Origin: an uncultured Alphaproteobacteria bacterium
GTDB lineage: Bacteria > Pseudomonadota > Alphaproteobacteria > HIMB59 > GCA-002718135
Assembly: GCA_902569865.1 (NCBI GenBank)
Contig: CACFVT010000008.1
Span: 1-38,509 of the forward strand
DNA: 38,509 nucleotides
Reading direction: 5' to 3'
Shown here: positions 25,259 through 34,237 of the stretch, piece by piece
Layout of the letters: each line of letters begins with the position of its first letter
Numbering within the stretch: the first letter of the stretch is position 1
Notes under the pieces: generated by a model
Database searches by the model: none
Told to the model about the DNA's origin: nothing
What the model saw: the letters and a program-made list of their open reading frames with translations, nothing else
Position numbers and translations under genes: made by a program

Positions 25259-26040
25259 AAGAGTTTTTTGTAATTGGGAATAAGACATCTAAAAGCCTTT
25301 CTCCTTTAATTTATAATCACTGGTTTAAAAAATACAAAATTGATGCAAAATATAAATTTGTCGAAGTTAAAAAAGGCGGTTTTGAAAAAGCTTTAAATAA
25401 AAAAATAAAAAACAAAAAAGTTTATGGTTTTAACGTTACAGTCCCGTATAAAAAAAAAATAAACAAACACCTTGATATCAAAAATAATCATGCTGATAAT
25501 ATAGGTGCGGTTAATTGTGTTTCAGTAGGAAAAAAACTCAAAGGAACCAACACAGATTGGGTGGGCTACTTAAACTCCATTAAAAAAGAAAAAATAAGAA
25601 AAAATAAAAAGATTTTGATATTAGGTTATGGCGGCGCCTCCCAGGCAATTTTCTATGGCCTTGCATTAAAAGGATATAAAAAAATTATAGTTTTCAACCG
25701 TTCTAAAAAATTAATTAAACTAAAAGGTGCCGCTAAATATACCAAGCCTTACACCTTGGCAGACAAACACCTTTGTGATGCGGACTTAATAATAAACACC
25801 ACCCCAACCAACCCCCTAAACAAAAAACAAACAAGGCTAGTAAATAAAAAAGCATTAATTAGTGATATTGTTTACACCCCAAAAGAAACAAACTTCTTGC
25901 AAAGTTTTAGCAACAACAAAAAAGTCTATGGTTTTACTATGCTTGTTGAGCAGGCCATACCATGTTTTCGCCAGTGGTTTGGTTTTAACCCAAAGGTAGA
26001 CAGGGAATTATTAAATAAAATTAACAGCAAAATAACATGA
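25255..26040 (+). CDS. aroE: Shikimate 5-dehydrogenase
   Basis: A 261-residue NADPH-dependent enzyme reducing 3-dehydroshikimate to shikimate in aromatic amino-acid synthesis. It shows NKTSKSLSPLIYNHWF for substrate binding, the catalytic NVTVPYKKKINKHL with Lys at about 66, and GAVNCVS with GTNTDWVGY. The nucleotide loop is LGYGGASQAIFYGL, and QAIPCFRQWFG lies near the end. Its ATG overlaps the maf stop (ATGA) and its stop overlaps the coaE ATG in the same way, so translation is coupled. The maf-aroE-coaE-dnaQ order is typical of alphaproteobacteria. Confidence 0.95.
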   Translation: MKEFFVIGNKTSKSLSPLIYNHWFKKYKIDAKYKFVEVKKGGFEKALNKKIKNKKVYGFNVTVPYKKKINKHLDIKNNHADNIGAVNCVSVGKKLKGTNTDWVGYLNSIKKEKIRKNKKILILGYGGASQAIFYGLALKGYKKIIVFNRSKKLIKLKGAAKYTKPYTLADKHLCDADLIINTTPTNPLNKKQTRLVNKKALISDIVYTPKETNFLQSFSNNKKVYGFTMLVEQAIPCFRQWFGFNPKVDRELLNKINSKIT

Positions 26041-26633
26041 CAAAAGTTATTGGAATTACCGGTGGAATTGGGTCTGGAAAAACAACACTTTGTAAACACT
26101 TAAAAAAAAAAGGATACCTTGTTCATGATTCTGACAAGTTTGTTTCTAGTATTTATAAAAAACCAAATAAGCGCTTTTTAAAGTTTCTTAAAAAAAATGT
26201 TTCTAAAGAGGTGGTGCAAAAAGATAAAATAAACAAAATAAAAGTTTCCACTATTGTTTTTAACAAAGATGAGGTCAGAAAAAAGCTTGAAAAATATATT
26301 CACAAAGAGGTTAAAATATCTAGAGAAAGCTTTATAAAAAAAAACCGAAAAAACAACAAGGGCGCTATTTTTGTAGATATCCCACTTTTGCTTGAAAACA
26401 ATCTTGAAAAAAACTTCGATATAGTTGTCTGCGTTCTCTCTAAGAAAAAGCTTAGAACAGAAAGGGTTCTAAAAAGTAAAAAATTTACAAAACAAATTTT
26501 GAATAAAATTTTTAAATCCCAAACCTCAGACAGAGACAGGAGGCTAAGATCGCAAATTATTATTAATAACAACAAAACAAAAAAAGACTTTATTTTTTCA
26601 GCGGAAAGAGTTTTAATGGAGTTTTTAAAATGA
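26037..26633 (+). CDS. coaE: Dephospho-CoA kinase
   Basis: A 198-residue P-loop kinase carrying out the last step of coenzyme A synthesis. P-loop IGITGGIGSGKTTLCKHL is at residues 5-22, followed by HDSDKFVSSIY, the VDIPLLLEN motif for substrate and lid contact, and RVLKSKKFTK. Length is as usual for the family. ATG overlaps the aroE stop and its TGA overlaps the dnaQ ATG. Confidence 0.95.
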   Translation: MTKVIGITGGIGSGKTTLCKHLKKKGYLVHDSDKFVSSIYKKPNKRFLKFLKKNVSKEVVQKDKINKIKVSTIVFNKDEVRKKLEKYIHKEVKISRESFIKKNRKNNKGAIFVDIPLLLENNLEKNFDIVVCVLSKKKLRTERVLKSKKFTKQILNKIFKSQTSDRDRRLRSQIIINNNKTKKDFIFSAERVLMEFLK

Positions 26634-27310
26634 GAGAAGTTGTAATTGACACAGAAACAACCGGGCTTAGTTATAAAAACGGTGACAGAATTATTGAGAT
26701 GGGTTGTGTTGAGTTGATTAATCATGTTGCAACTAACAACTTTTTACAATTTTATTGTAAAGTTGATAAAGAAATATCAGAAAGTGCTCAAAAAATTACC
26801 GGGATAACAAACCGCTTTTTAAGTGACAAAAATAACTTTGGTGATCACCACCAGGAGTTTTTAGGCTTCATAAGCAACGATCCACTAATTATTCATAATG
26901 CTGATTTTGATGTTGGTTTTATTAATAATGAACTGTCACTTATTGGAAAACCCTCTATTAAGAATCCTGTGATCGACACGGTTGCGCTTGCAAGAAAGAC
27001 TCTCAACACACGAGTAGCAAACCTTGATTATTTATGTAGAAGATTCAAGGTAGATCTATCAGAAAGAGATCTTCACGGGGCTTTATTAGACTCAAGATTA
27101 TTGGCAGAGGTTTATTTAGAGCTTAAGGGAGGAAAGCAATTTTCAATGAATCTCTCAAAAGATAACAAAACAAAAACAAACCAAACCTCTAAAAAAGAAA
27201 CAATCAACAAAAAAATAATAACATTTCAGGCGCTAGAAGAGGATGTTGCCTTCCACAAAAAAACAGTTGGTGAAATAAAAGAGGCTGTTTGGAAAAAATA
27301 TAACTATTAA
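26630..27310 (+). CDS. dnaQ: DNA polymerase III epsilon subunit (3'-5' exonuclease)
   Basis: A 226-residue DEDDh exonuclease giving replication proofreading. Exo I is VIDTETTGL with Asp7 and Glu9, Exo II is LIIHNADFDVGFINNEL, and Exo III is HGALLDSRLLAEVYLEL with the catalytic His and Asp. The C-terminal tail after about residue 180, rich in Lys and Thr, would carry the contact to the polymerase alpha subunit. ATG overlaps coaE by four bases. A 29-base gap separates it from the next gene. Confidence 0.95.
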   Translation: MREVVIDTETTGLSYKNGDRIIEMGCVELINHVATNNFLQFYCKVDKEISESAQKITGITNRFLSDKNNFGDHHQEFLGFISNDPLIIHNADFDVGFINNELSLIGKPSIKNPVIDTVALARKTLNTRVANLDYLCRRFKVDLSERDLHGALLDSRLLAEVYLELKGGKQFSMNLSKDNKTKTNQTSKKETINKKIITFQALEEDVAFHKKTVGEIKEAVWKKYNY

Positions 27311-27339
27311 AATATAAAAAAGTAATTATATATTCAGGT

Positions 27340-27927
27340 GTGGTTTATGGTGATTTGCAGTTTTTTGATTTAATTATATTTGCAGCAATTGCTGTTTTTA
27401 TTATTTATCGTCTAAGGAGCGTTCTTGGCAAAAGAACTGGTTTTCAAAAAAATACAAACCAACAAGAGCAGGAATTTATTAAAAAAGAAAACAAACCCCA
27501 CCAAGACAAAATACCCCAACTTACAGAAAGTGAAAAAAAATTAGAAATTGTATATAAAAAAGCCGGCTCTTTTGACCATAAAGCTTTTTTAGAAGGGGCA
27601 AAAAAAGCGTTTGAAATTATAATTACTGCTTTTAACAAAGGGGATAAAAAAACCTTAAACAACCTAGTATCAAAAGATGTTTACAGTGCTTTTGAAAAAG
27701 CTATTGATTCAGGCTCTAACAACCCAAACTCGCAATTTTATTCTTTAGTTGTTGATGGAATTGAAGACGCAAAAGTAGAGGGAGGAAAAATTACAATTGC
27801 AGTAAATTTTATTAGCGAACAAATACTTGGAGACAACGAAGAAAATATTGTAAAAAATAAAGACACATGGATTTTTGAAAAACCAGAGAACTCAAAAGGG
27901 CCTTCTTGGACGCTGGTATCAACTTAA
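27340..27927 (+). CDS. Tim44/TimA-like domain protein
   Basis: A 195-residue protein. One N-terminal membrane helix (FFDLIIFAAIAVFIIYRLRS) is followed by the conserved VLGKRTG and a charged linker. The Tim44-like domain (about residues 75-195) has FDHKAFLEGAKKAFEIIITA, FNKGDKKTLNNLV and VYSAFEKAI, and ends FEKPENSKGPSWTLVST. Family members are alphaproteobacterial relatives of the mitochondrial import protein Tim44; the bacterial role is poorly known, likely as an inner-membrane adaptor. The start is GTG with a weak ribosome site. The lysozyme-like gene follows five bases after its stop. Confidence 0.88.
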   Translation: MVYGDLQFFDLIIFAAIAVFIIYRLRSVLGKRTGFQKNTNQQEQEFIKKENKPHQDKIPQLTESEKKLEIVYKKAGSFDHKAFLEGAKKAFEIIITAFNKGDKKTLNNLVSKDVYSAFEKAIDSGSNNPNSQFYSLVVDGIEDAKVEGGKITIAVNFISEQILGDNEENIVKNKDTWIFEKPENSKGPSWTLVST

Positions 27928-27931
27928 TAAT

Positions 27932-28363
27932 TTGCGCCATTTAAATCTTATAAAAAGAATAAAAAAAAACGAAGGGTTTTCTTCTATACCATATAAAGAT
28001 CAATTAGGCTTTTTAACAATTGGATATGGGCACTTAATATTATCAGAGGAAAAATATTTAACAAAAACCAAACCCACCAAAGCCAAATTAGAAAAATTAT
28101 TTATACAAGATTTTAAAAACGCCGTTAAAGATTATAAAAAATATTTAAAAAAAAACACATCTAACAAAAAAGAGGAAGAGCTTTTAATTGAAATGGTTTT
28201 TCAAATGGGAATAATCAAGGTTCTTAAGTTTAAAAGTTTACTAGGCAATATGAAAAAAAACAATAAACACCTTGTTTGTTTTGAAATGATGAAAAGCCTT
28301 TGGTATAATCAAACACCAAAAAGAGTGAAAGAGTTAATTAAAGTATTTCTAAAAAATGAATAA
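27932..28363 (+). CDS. T4-type lysozyme-like protein (GH24)
   Basis: A small protein of about 143 residues with the catalytic triad of phage T4 lysozyme in the same spacing. NEGF gives Glu14, PYKDQLG gives Asp23, and FLTIGYGHL gives Thr29 (T4: Glu11, Asp20, Thr26). The rest, including EELLIEMVFQMGIIKVLKFK and SLWYNQTPKRVKELIK, fits the helical C-lobe with the usual W-x-x-Q/R-x-P-x-R ending. It should cleave peptidoglycan between MurNAc and GlcNAc. No signal peptide is visible. The start is uncertain: I chose TTG 27932 because no ATG precedes the catalytic Glu, and a TTG at 27875 would overlap the Tim44-like gene. It overlaps smr by eight bases. Its position corresponds to mltA in many alphaproteobacteria. 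Confidence 0.78.
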   Translation: MRHLNLIKRIKKNEGFSSIPYKDQLGFLTIGYGHLILSEEKYLTKTKPTKAKLEKLFIQDFKNAVKDYKKYLKKNTSNKKEEELLIEMVFQMGIIKVLKFKSLLGNMKKNNKHLVCFEMMKSLWYNQTPKRVKELIKVFLKNE

Positions 28364-28904
28364 CGAAGAAAACGATTTATTTTTAAAACAAATGACGGGG
28401 GTTACGCCCATAAAAAAAAACAACAGAACACCCAACAAAAAAACAACCAATAAAAACAAATTTATTAAAAAAAAAACCAGACTAACAAATGCCAATAATT
28501 TAGAAATTGAAAAAAAAACAGACGCAAAACACTCTCATTTTTCTCTTGAAAAATCTAATATCAAAAAAAATATCAAAAAAAATATTTTAAAAATTGATAA
28601 AAAAATAGATTTTCATGGAAGGGGTCTATTAGAGGCAGAAGAAATTTTTTCATCCACAATTGTAGAGTGTTTTAATAAAAACAAAAGATGTCTCTTATTT
28701 GTAACAGGAAAGGGGGTTTTTAAAAAAAAAGATTACGATTACGGCAACAAACCCAAACTTTATCATGGTGTTATAAGGGCGGCTTTTTTTAATTGGGTAA
28801 ATTCTAAAAATTATTCAAAATACATTCTTGCTTTTGAGCAAGCCTCAATAGAGCACGGAGGTGACGGCGCCTTTTATGTATATTTAAGAAAAAATAAAAA
28901 TTAA
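28356..28904 (+). CDS. Smr-domain protein
   Basis: A 182-residue protein. A Lys/Asn-rich disordered N-terminal half is followed by an Smr domain (about residues 85-178) with KIDFHGRGLLEAEEIF, LLFVTGKGVF, then VIRAAFFNWV and the C-terminal HGGDGAFYVYLRK. Smr domains are DNA or RNA endonuclease-like folds; in other bacteria some members (SmrB, MutS2) cleave mRNA at collided ribosomes, but this short group has no settled function. ATG overlaps the lysozyme stop. It ends the rightward operon two bases from the convergent DUF3108 gene. Confidence 0.87.
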   Translation: MNNEENDLFLKQMTGVTPIKKNNRTPNKKTTNKNKFIKKKTRLTNANNLEIEKKTDAKHSHFSLEKSNIKKNIKKNILKIDKKIDFHGRGLLEAEEIFSSTIVECFNKNKRCLLFVTGKGVFKKKDYDYGNKPKLYHGVIRAAFFNWVNSKNYSKYILAFEQASIEHGGDGAFYVYLRKNKN

Positions 28905-28906
28905 TT

Positions 28907-29569
28907 TTACTCTAACTTAAAAATCTTCCCATCAAAATAAATATGCATCTTGTGAGGTAAAATCTCTGTAATTTTTTTTTCAAAAATTATTTTTTCAAAC
29001 TTATTTCTTTTATGATCTGCCCACAAATTATAATAGTTTACAATTTCAATTGTGGTTTGATTGTTATTTTCATTAGGTCTTGCCATCATAGTGTACAATC
29101 TTCTACCATCAACAACTAAAGCGCTTTTTTCACCCATCATTATTTTTTGAAAAGCTGTTAGCGGGTCGTTTGTATATTGAACATCAAACACGTTGAGTCT
29201 TATTATTTCTTCTTCAGCCGGCTTCTGCTTTAGTGAAATCAACTTATCTCCACCAAACCTTAATTCCATATTTTTAATTGTTTTTTTAGTCTGCCAAAAG
29301 TGCTTATATTTTTTTGGTATTAACCTCTTTTTGTTTATTAATCCTTCAGAAAAATACTCACCATTAAAACGATATATTGCTGACAAAAAACCTTTATTTT
29401 TTAGGCTGAGTTTGTTTGAATATTCATCACTGTCTATATTGATTTCCCAATTTAATTCGCCTATTTTTATGCCCCCAACCTTAACACCATAACTTTTTTT
29501 AATTTCTGCCCCAAACACAGGCCAACCAAAAAGAAATAAAAAAACAAAACTATTTAAAAATAACTTCAT
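28907..29569 (-). CDS. DUF3108 periplasmic protein
   Basis: A 220-residue secreted protein with signal peptide LFLNSFVFLFLFGWPVFGA. The body is strand-rich and matches the DUF3108 layout: SYGVKVGGIKIGELNWEINI, FLSAIYRFNGEYFSEG, PKKYKHFWQ, and NDPLTAFQKIMMG. DUF3108 proteins are linked to the envelope, but their reaction is unknown. It overlaps the glycosyltransferase gene by 20 bases, so it is the last of a leftward three-gene unit PAP2-GT-DUF3108. Confidence 0.8.
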   Translation of the reverse strand: MKLFLNSFVFLFLFGWPVFGAEIKKSYGVKVGGIKIGELNWEINIDSDEYSNKLSLKNKGFLSAIYRFNGEYFSEGLINKKRLIPKKYKHFWQTKKTIKNMELRFGGDKLISLKQKPAEEEIIRLNVFDVQYTNDPLTAFQKIMMGEKSALVVDGRRLYTMMARPNENNNQTTIEIVNYYNLWADHKRNKFEKIIFEKKITEILPHKMHIYFDGKIFKLE

Positions 29570-30935
29570 AAAATTTTAAATTACTAGAACTAAAGGGAAC
29601 ATCAAACTCTTTTAGCAACTTCATCTGATTTGCCTTTAATAGATATTTGATGTCGGCATTATTGCCGATTAAATAAAAATCACTCTCTTTTGCTTGGTTT
29701 AGAGGAGAGACCATTTGAAAGTGATTTGTTATTACACCACCACTCTTATAAGGCATATATATCTTGTTAGGCCGATCTTTTATTTCATATGATATGTTAG
29801 CAAAAATTATTCGATCACTAATAACCAAATCCTTATCCCCTGTTTTTTTCAAAACCTCTTTAACAAAAACATCCACCCCTCTAATTCTATCAAACATTTT
29901 AGCATTTGAGGAAATCAAAATAGACACAAACAGGAAAACAGCAAACACATAGTTGATGCCAAAGTTAATTATTATTAAGTTTTTCTTTTTTTCTTCTACA
30001 AACCTGAAGAACAAAATAAACAAAGAAATTAAAGCCGGCGCTGCCCAATTGGCATTGGCCCTTACAAGAAAGCTTTCAAATAAAATGATGATAATAATTG
30101 GTAATGAAAATATTAATAAAAACTTGTTTTCAAAATCCAAACGAAAAGATCTAAACATATACAAAAAAGACAAAAACAAAATAGGACCCACCATAAAAAT
30201 TTGTGAAACCAAAAACTTTAATGGCTCACCAAAATTAAGATTAAAATTTTTTAAATTTGCATTACTTGAAGTATGGGCAATTGTTATCCATCCATTAATA
30301 ATATTCCAATAGATGTTAGGCAACAAAATTAACAAAAGAACCAAAACAAAAAACAACCACCCAAGAACGCGACTTTTAAGAGAGGCCAGCATTGTTTTGT
30401 CGGCAGAAACCAGTATTAAAAAACTTAATAAAAAATAAACAGCGGCATATTTGGCCAGAAATGCCAAGCCCAAAAAAACCCCCAATAAAACAAAGTTTAT
30501 CACTGAGCCGTCTTTTCTTATCTCTAGAAGTTTTGTCATAGCCAGCACCCAAAACAAAAGAAGTAAAAGATCTGTAGAAATCAAAAACGATGAAACGGTT
30601 GCGGCTGGAATTAATAAAAAACTAAAAGAACAAATAATAGATTTGCTTTTTGACAAACTTAGTTGCAAACAAAGCCTATAAAAAGAAAAGAACAGTAAAA
30701 AATAAATCAGAAGAGGAAACATTTTCAGAGAAAAAAAAGAATCTCCAAATAATTTAATATGTCCTGATAAAAACCAAGCAAGAAGAGGGGGTTTAGAAAA
30801 ATACCCGAGATCTAAATTTTGAGACCACAACCAATATTGTGCCTCATCACCATATAATGAAAAATTAGTAAAAAAAGATGCGCAAACCTTAAGGCTAACA
30901 ATGGCTAAAACCAAGCAGGCAAACACCCTATGCAT
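29550..30935 (-). CDS. ArnT-like membrane glycosyltransferase (GT39/83, PMT_2 domain)
   Basis: A 461-residue polytopic membrane protein with about 10-12 hydrophobic segments. The GT-C hallmark SLYGDEAQYWLWSQNLDLGY follows the first membrane segment, with SKPPLLAWFLSGHIKLFG after it: the Asp-Glu and the KPPL loop match the ArnT/PMT family that uses polyprenyl-phosphate sugars in the periplasm. It ends in a short soluble region (about residues 360-461). Likely acceptors are lipid A or another envelope component, since the adjacent gene encodes PAP2 phosphatases; the sugar is not readable. It overlaps the PAP2 gene by eight bases. Confidence 0.83.
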   Translation of the reverse strand: MHRVFACLVLAIVSLKVCASFFTNFSLYGDEAQYWLWSQNLDLGYFSKPPLLAWFLSGHIKLFGDSFFSLKMFPLLIYFLLFFSFYRLCLQLSLSKSKSIICSFSFLLIPAATVSSFLISTDLLLLLFWVLAMTKLLEIRKDGSVINFVLLGVFLGLAFLAKYAAVYFLLSFLILVSADKTMLASLKSRVLGWLFFVLVLLLILLPNIYWNIINGWITIAHTSSNANLKNFNLNFGEPLKFLVSQIFMVGPILFLSFLYMFRSFRLDFENKFLLIFSLPIIIIILFESFLVRANANWAAPALISLFILFFRFVEEKKKNLIIINFGINYVFAVFLFVSILISSNAKMFDRIRGVDVFVKEVLKKTGDKDLVISDRIIFANISYEIKDRPNKIYMPYKSGGVITNHFQMVSPLNQAKESDFYLIGNNADIKYLLKANQMKLLKEFDVPFSSSNLKFYEVIFK

Positions 30936-32262
30936 TCAAAACCCTTTTATATATAAAAAAAGAAGAAAACATTATACCTGTTACAATAATTTGAGAAAAG
31001 ACGACGTCGCTAAAGAAATGACCCCCCGCAATAATTCTAACAAAACCAAGGCTTGTGCCAAACAAAACAGACAAATAAATAAAAATATTTTTCTTTGTTA
31101 TAAAATAAAAAACTATTAAGGCAAAGCCAACAGACGCATCACCAGAAACAAAAGAGCAATTTGAAATACATGAATCGCTGAACTTATACCAAGGGGTAAA
31201 AACATCATTACCACCAAACTCTAAAATATCGTTAGGCCTTGTTCTGCCCCACATATTTTTCAACAAGACATTAACAACCACAATCAAAGTTGCCACTCCT
31301 GCTATCCAAATAAAAATTATTTCTTTTGGGCGAAATTTATATCCAAAATAAATTTTATGAACAGGAATAAAGCTCCCAGTTAATGGTAAAACAAAAATAT
31401 AAAGCACTAAAAAAGGAAGTAAAATGTCTCTAAAAATTACAGAGAGAATATGCTGGCTTTGAAGAAAAAACTGAGCACCTCCGTAATAAAAAAGACTGCT
31501 TAGAAAAACATCAAAAGCATAACCAACAGTAACAAACACACCCATCACTAAAAAAATAACATTAGATTTTAATAACAATGAAGTTTTTTTTATTTTAAAA
31601 TTTTGAACAGACATTTCCGGGTAGCGCTTTTCAAGAAACACTAAAAAAACCTTATATAAAATTATAGCAACAAGCCCTCCGGCAACTATGTCTGTTGTAA
31701 AATGAGCACCCACAACAACCCTGCTAAGCGCAACAACAAAACCTAATAATAAAAAAAACACCTTTAAACTTGGAATTAACAAGCTCAATATTATTGCTAT
31801 TGCAAAGATCGTTGAAGAATGTCCAGAGGGAAAAGAGTGAAAAGAGGCGTCAGTAGAAAAAAAACTAAAACTAGTACCAATATCAAAATCCACATAGTTT
31901 GGTCTTGGTCTTCCAATAATGTGTTTTAAGAGTTGGGTTACCAAACCTACCAGAATTAAATAAAAAAAACTGAAAATACTAAGATTTTTTAAATACAGCC
32001 ATTTTTTATTTGATATCAATTTTATTTTTTCACCCAAAAAAGACAATAAAAAAACAGATATAATAATTATAAAATACCACAAGGAGTCGCCCAATTGTGT
32101 TATTCTAATAAAAAAATTTTTTAGATAGAGTGTTTCAAAATTATAATTTAGATTAAAAAAATAATTATAAAGAACAATATCAAGCTTGTAGGATAAAAAA
32201 ATATTTACCACTAAAAAAATTAGTATGGCTATCTCAACTTGTATTTTTTTAATCACAATCAA
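30928..32262 (-). CDS. Tandem PAP2-domain membrane phosphatase (two fused domains)
   Basis: This 444-residue membrane protein has two complete sets of PAP2 motifs. Domain 1 has KHIIGRPRP (Lys113, Arg120), PSGH (145-148) and SRVVVGAHFTTD (Arg181, His187, Asp191). Domain 2 has KNMWGRTRP (Lys335, Arg342), FVSGDAS (371-377) and RIIAGGHFFSD (Arg409, His415, Asp419). PAP2 enzymes remove phosphate from lipids such as undecaprenyl diphosphate, PGP or lipid A. Domain 2, with the Cys pair in SCISNCSF and an acid replacing the PSGH His, looks like the lipid A phosphatase-like branch; domain 1 is a standard active site. The start is TTG at 32262 or GTG at 32256, neither with a ribosome site. The hslU stop lies 32 bases upstream. 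Confidence 0.82.
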   Translation of the reverse strand: MIVIKKIQVEIAILIFLVVNIFLSYKLDIVLYNYFFNLNYNFETLYLKNFFIRITQLGDSLWYFIIIISVFLLSFLGEKIKLISNKKWLYLKNLSIFSFFYLILVGLVTQLLKHIIGRPRPNYVDFDIGTSFSFFSTDASFHSFPSGHSSTIFAIAIILSLLIPSLKVFFLLLGFVVALSRVVVGAHFTTDIVAGGLVAIILYKVFLVFLEKRYPEMSVQNFKIKKTSLLLKSNVIFLVMGVFVTVGYAFDVFLSSLFYYGGAQFFLQSQHILSVIFRDILLPFLVLYIFVLPLTGSFIPVHKIYFGYKFRPKEIIFIWIAGVATLIVVVNVLLKNMWGRTRPNDILEFGGNDVFTPWYKFSDSCISNCSFVSGDASVGFALIVFYFITKKNIFIYLSVLFGTSLGFVRIIAGGHFFSDVVFSQIIVTGIMFSSFFIYKRVLNA

Positions 32263-32294
32263 TCGTTAGGTAAGGTTGAGATTAAAATCAATAT

Positions 32295-33608
32295 TTATAG
32301 TATAAATTTAGACAGATCCTGGCTTTTTATTAAATCAACAAGGTTGGTTTCAACAAATTTTTTATCTATAATAATATCTGTTGGCCCAATATCAGAGGCA
32401 TTAAAACTAACCTCCTCTAGAAGCTTTTCCATTATAGTGTGCAGTCTTCTTGCTCCAATATTTTCAACATTTTGGTTTATTTCTGTGGCCAAGGATGCAA
32501 TTGATTCGATGCCGCCTTCATCAAATTCTAAACTGACTTTTTCTGTTCCAAGAAGGCCAACATATTGTTTAATAAGGCTGTTTTGTGTTTCTGTTAATAT
32601 AAGCTTAAAATCATCTTTAGACAAACTTTCTAACTCAACACGAATTGGCAACCTACCCTGTAATTCAGGCAACATATCTGACGGTTTTGAAAGATGAAAT
32701 GCACCAGAAGCAATAAATAAAACATAATCAGTTTTGACCACCCCGTGCTTTGTTGACACCGCAGTTCCCTCAATTAAAGGAAGCAAATCTCTTTGAACGC
32801 CCTCTCTTGATACATCTGCACCAGCTCTTTCACTTCGTGATGTAATTTTATCTATTTCATCAATAAAAACTATTCCGTTTTGCTCAACGTCTTCAAGGGC
32901 TCTTGTTGTAATTTTATCTTGATCTAACAACTTGTCTATTTCTTCTTCCAATAAATATGTATGAGAATCCTTAACTGTCATCTTTTTCATTTTTTTCTGC
33001 TTACCAAAATTTTTACCAAAGACATCGCCTAAATTTATCATCCCCATTTGAGAGCCCGGCATGCCCGGAATATCCATGGTTGGGAGCCCTACTGATGGGT
33101 TAGCAGATACTGGAATTTCAACTTCTTTTTCATTTAGTTCACCCGTTCTAAGTTTTTGTCTAAAACTTTCCCTTGTAGATTCACTTGATGTTTTTGAAAC
33201 CAAAATATCTAAGATTTTTTCTTCTGCATTTTTTTCTGCCTTTGCTTTAACCTCTTGGCCCATCTTTTCTTTAGTTTTGTTGATACTTATTTCTACAAGA
33301 TCTCTTATAATTTGCTCAACATCTCTTCCAACATATCCAACTTCAGTAAATTTGGTAGCCTCAACCTTAACAAAAGGAGCATCTGCTAATTTTGCTAAAC
33401 GACGTGATATTTCAGTTTTACCACAACCTGTTGGGCCCACCATAAGGATGTTTTTTGGAACTATTTCATCTCTTAAAGTTTTGTCTAGTTGTTTTCTTCT
33501 CCACCTATTTCGAAGGGCTACAGCAACTGCCCTTTTTGCGTTTTTTTGACCTATAATAAATTTATCCAGCTCTGAAACTGTTTCTCTGGGACTGAAGCTC
33601 GACTCCAT
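32295..33608 (-). CDS. hslU: ATP-dependent protease ATPase subunit HslU (ClpY)
   Basis: A 437-residue AAA+ unfoldase feeding HslV. Walker [17 protein letters not shown] is at residues 56-71, with [15 protein letters not shown], Walker [14 protein letters not shown], the intermediate I-domain (about residues 110-240), and sensor motif [15 protein letters not shown]. The C-terminus ends in a hydrophobic tail (LSKFIL) of the type that docks into HslV. Length is as usual for alphaproteobacteria. Its ATG shares one base with the hslV stop, so the two are coupled. Confidence 0.97.
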   Translation of the reverse strand: MESSFSPRETVSELDKFIIGQKNAKRAVAVALRNRWRRKQLDKTLRDEIVPKNILMVGPTGCGKTEISRRLAKLADAPFVKVEATKFTEVGYVGRDVEQIIRDLVEISINKTKEKMGQEVKAKAEKNAEEKILDILVSKTSSESTRESFRQKLRTGELNEKEVEIPVSANPSVGLPTMDIPGMPGSQMGMINLGDVFGKNFGKQKKMKKMTVKDSHTYLLEEEIDKLLDQDKITTRALEDVEQNGIVFIDEIDKITSRSERAGADVSREGVQRDLLPLIEGTAVSTKHGVVKTDYVLFIASGAFHLSKPSDMLPELQGRLPIRVELESLSKDDFKLILTETQNSLIKQYVGLLGTEKVSLEFDEGGIESIASLATEINQNVENIGARRLHTIMEKLLEEVSFNASDIGPTDIIIDKKFVETNLVDLIKSQDLSKFIL

Positions 33609-34153
33609 TATAATTCTATTGTCTCTGATATAATATTATGATTTGTATAAATACAAATATCAGCAGCTATATTTAGAGATTCAATTGCTATCTCTTTTGC
33701 ACCCATACTGGTATTTTTAATAAGCGCTTTAGCAGCACTGTTAGCGTAAGGACCTCCAGATCCAATTGCCAATATTCCGTCATCTGATTCAATAACATCG
33801 CCTGTTCCAGAAAGTAGCAAACTTATATCTTTGTCCGCGACAATCATCATTGCCTCAAGCCTTCTTAAATATCTATCAGTTCTCCAGTCTTTGGCTAATT
33901 CCACACAAGCTCTTTTGAGTTGATTTTTATATTGATCTAACTTGGACTCTAACCTTTCAAACAACGCAAACGCATCTGCTGTTGAGCCAGCAAAACCAGA
34001 AATAACTGAATTGTCCTGGCCTAATCTTCTTATTTTTTTTACATTAGCTTTCATAACAGTGTTGCCAAAACTAGCCTGTCCATCGCCTGCAACAACTACC
34101 AGGTTGTCTTTTCTTATGCCAATTATTGTTGTAGATTTAATAACTTCTTTCAT
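33608..34153 (-). CDS. hslV: ATP-dependent protease peptidase subunit HslV (ClpQ)
   Basis: A 181-residue proteasome-type peptidase. After a short pro-segment (MKEVIKS) comes the catalytic N-terminal Thr at residue 8 or 9, in [36 protein letters not shown], with the catalytic Lys region, and [16 protein letters not shown] follow. The [18 protein letters not shown] loop is present. Together with HslU it degrades misfolded proteins in the cytosol. It is transcribed leftward, divergent from hisB, with an 84-base gap that must hold both promoters. Confidence 0.97.
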   Translation of the reverse strand: MKEVIKSTTIIGIRKDNLVVVAGDGQASFGNTVMKANVKKIRRLGQDNSVISGFAGSTADAFALFERLESKLDQYKNQLKRACVELAKDWRTDRYLRRLEAMMIVADKDISLLLSGTGDVIESDDGILAIGSGGPYANSAAKALIKNTSMGAKEIAIESLNIAADICIYTNHNIISETIEL

Positions 34154-34237
34154 CTCTAAGAATAAATGGCTATTTAATTCTTTTAATCAAGTGATTTGCC
34201 TAGAATATTTATTATTTCACTGATATTAGGCAATTTT

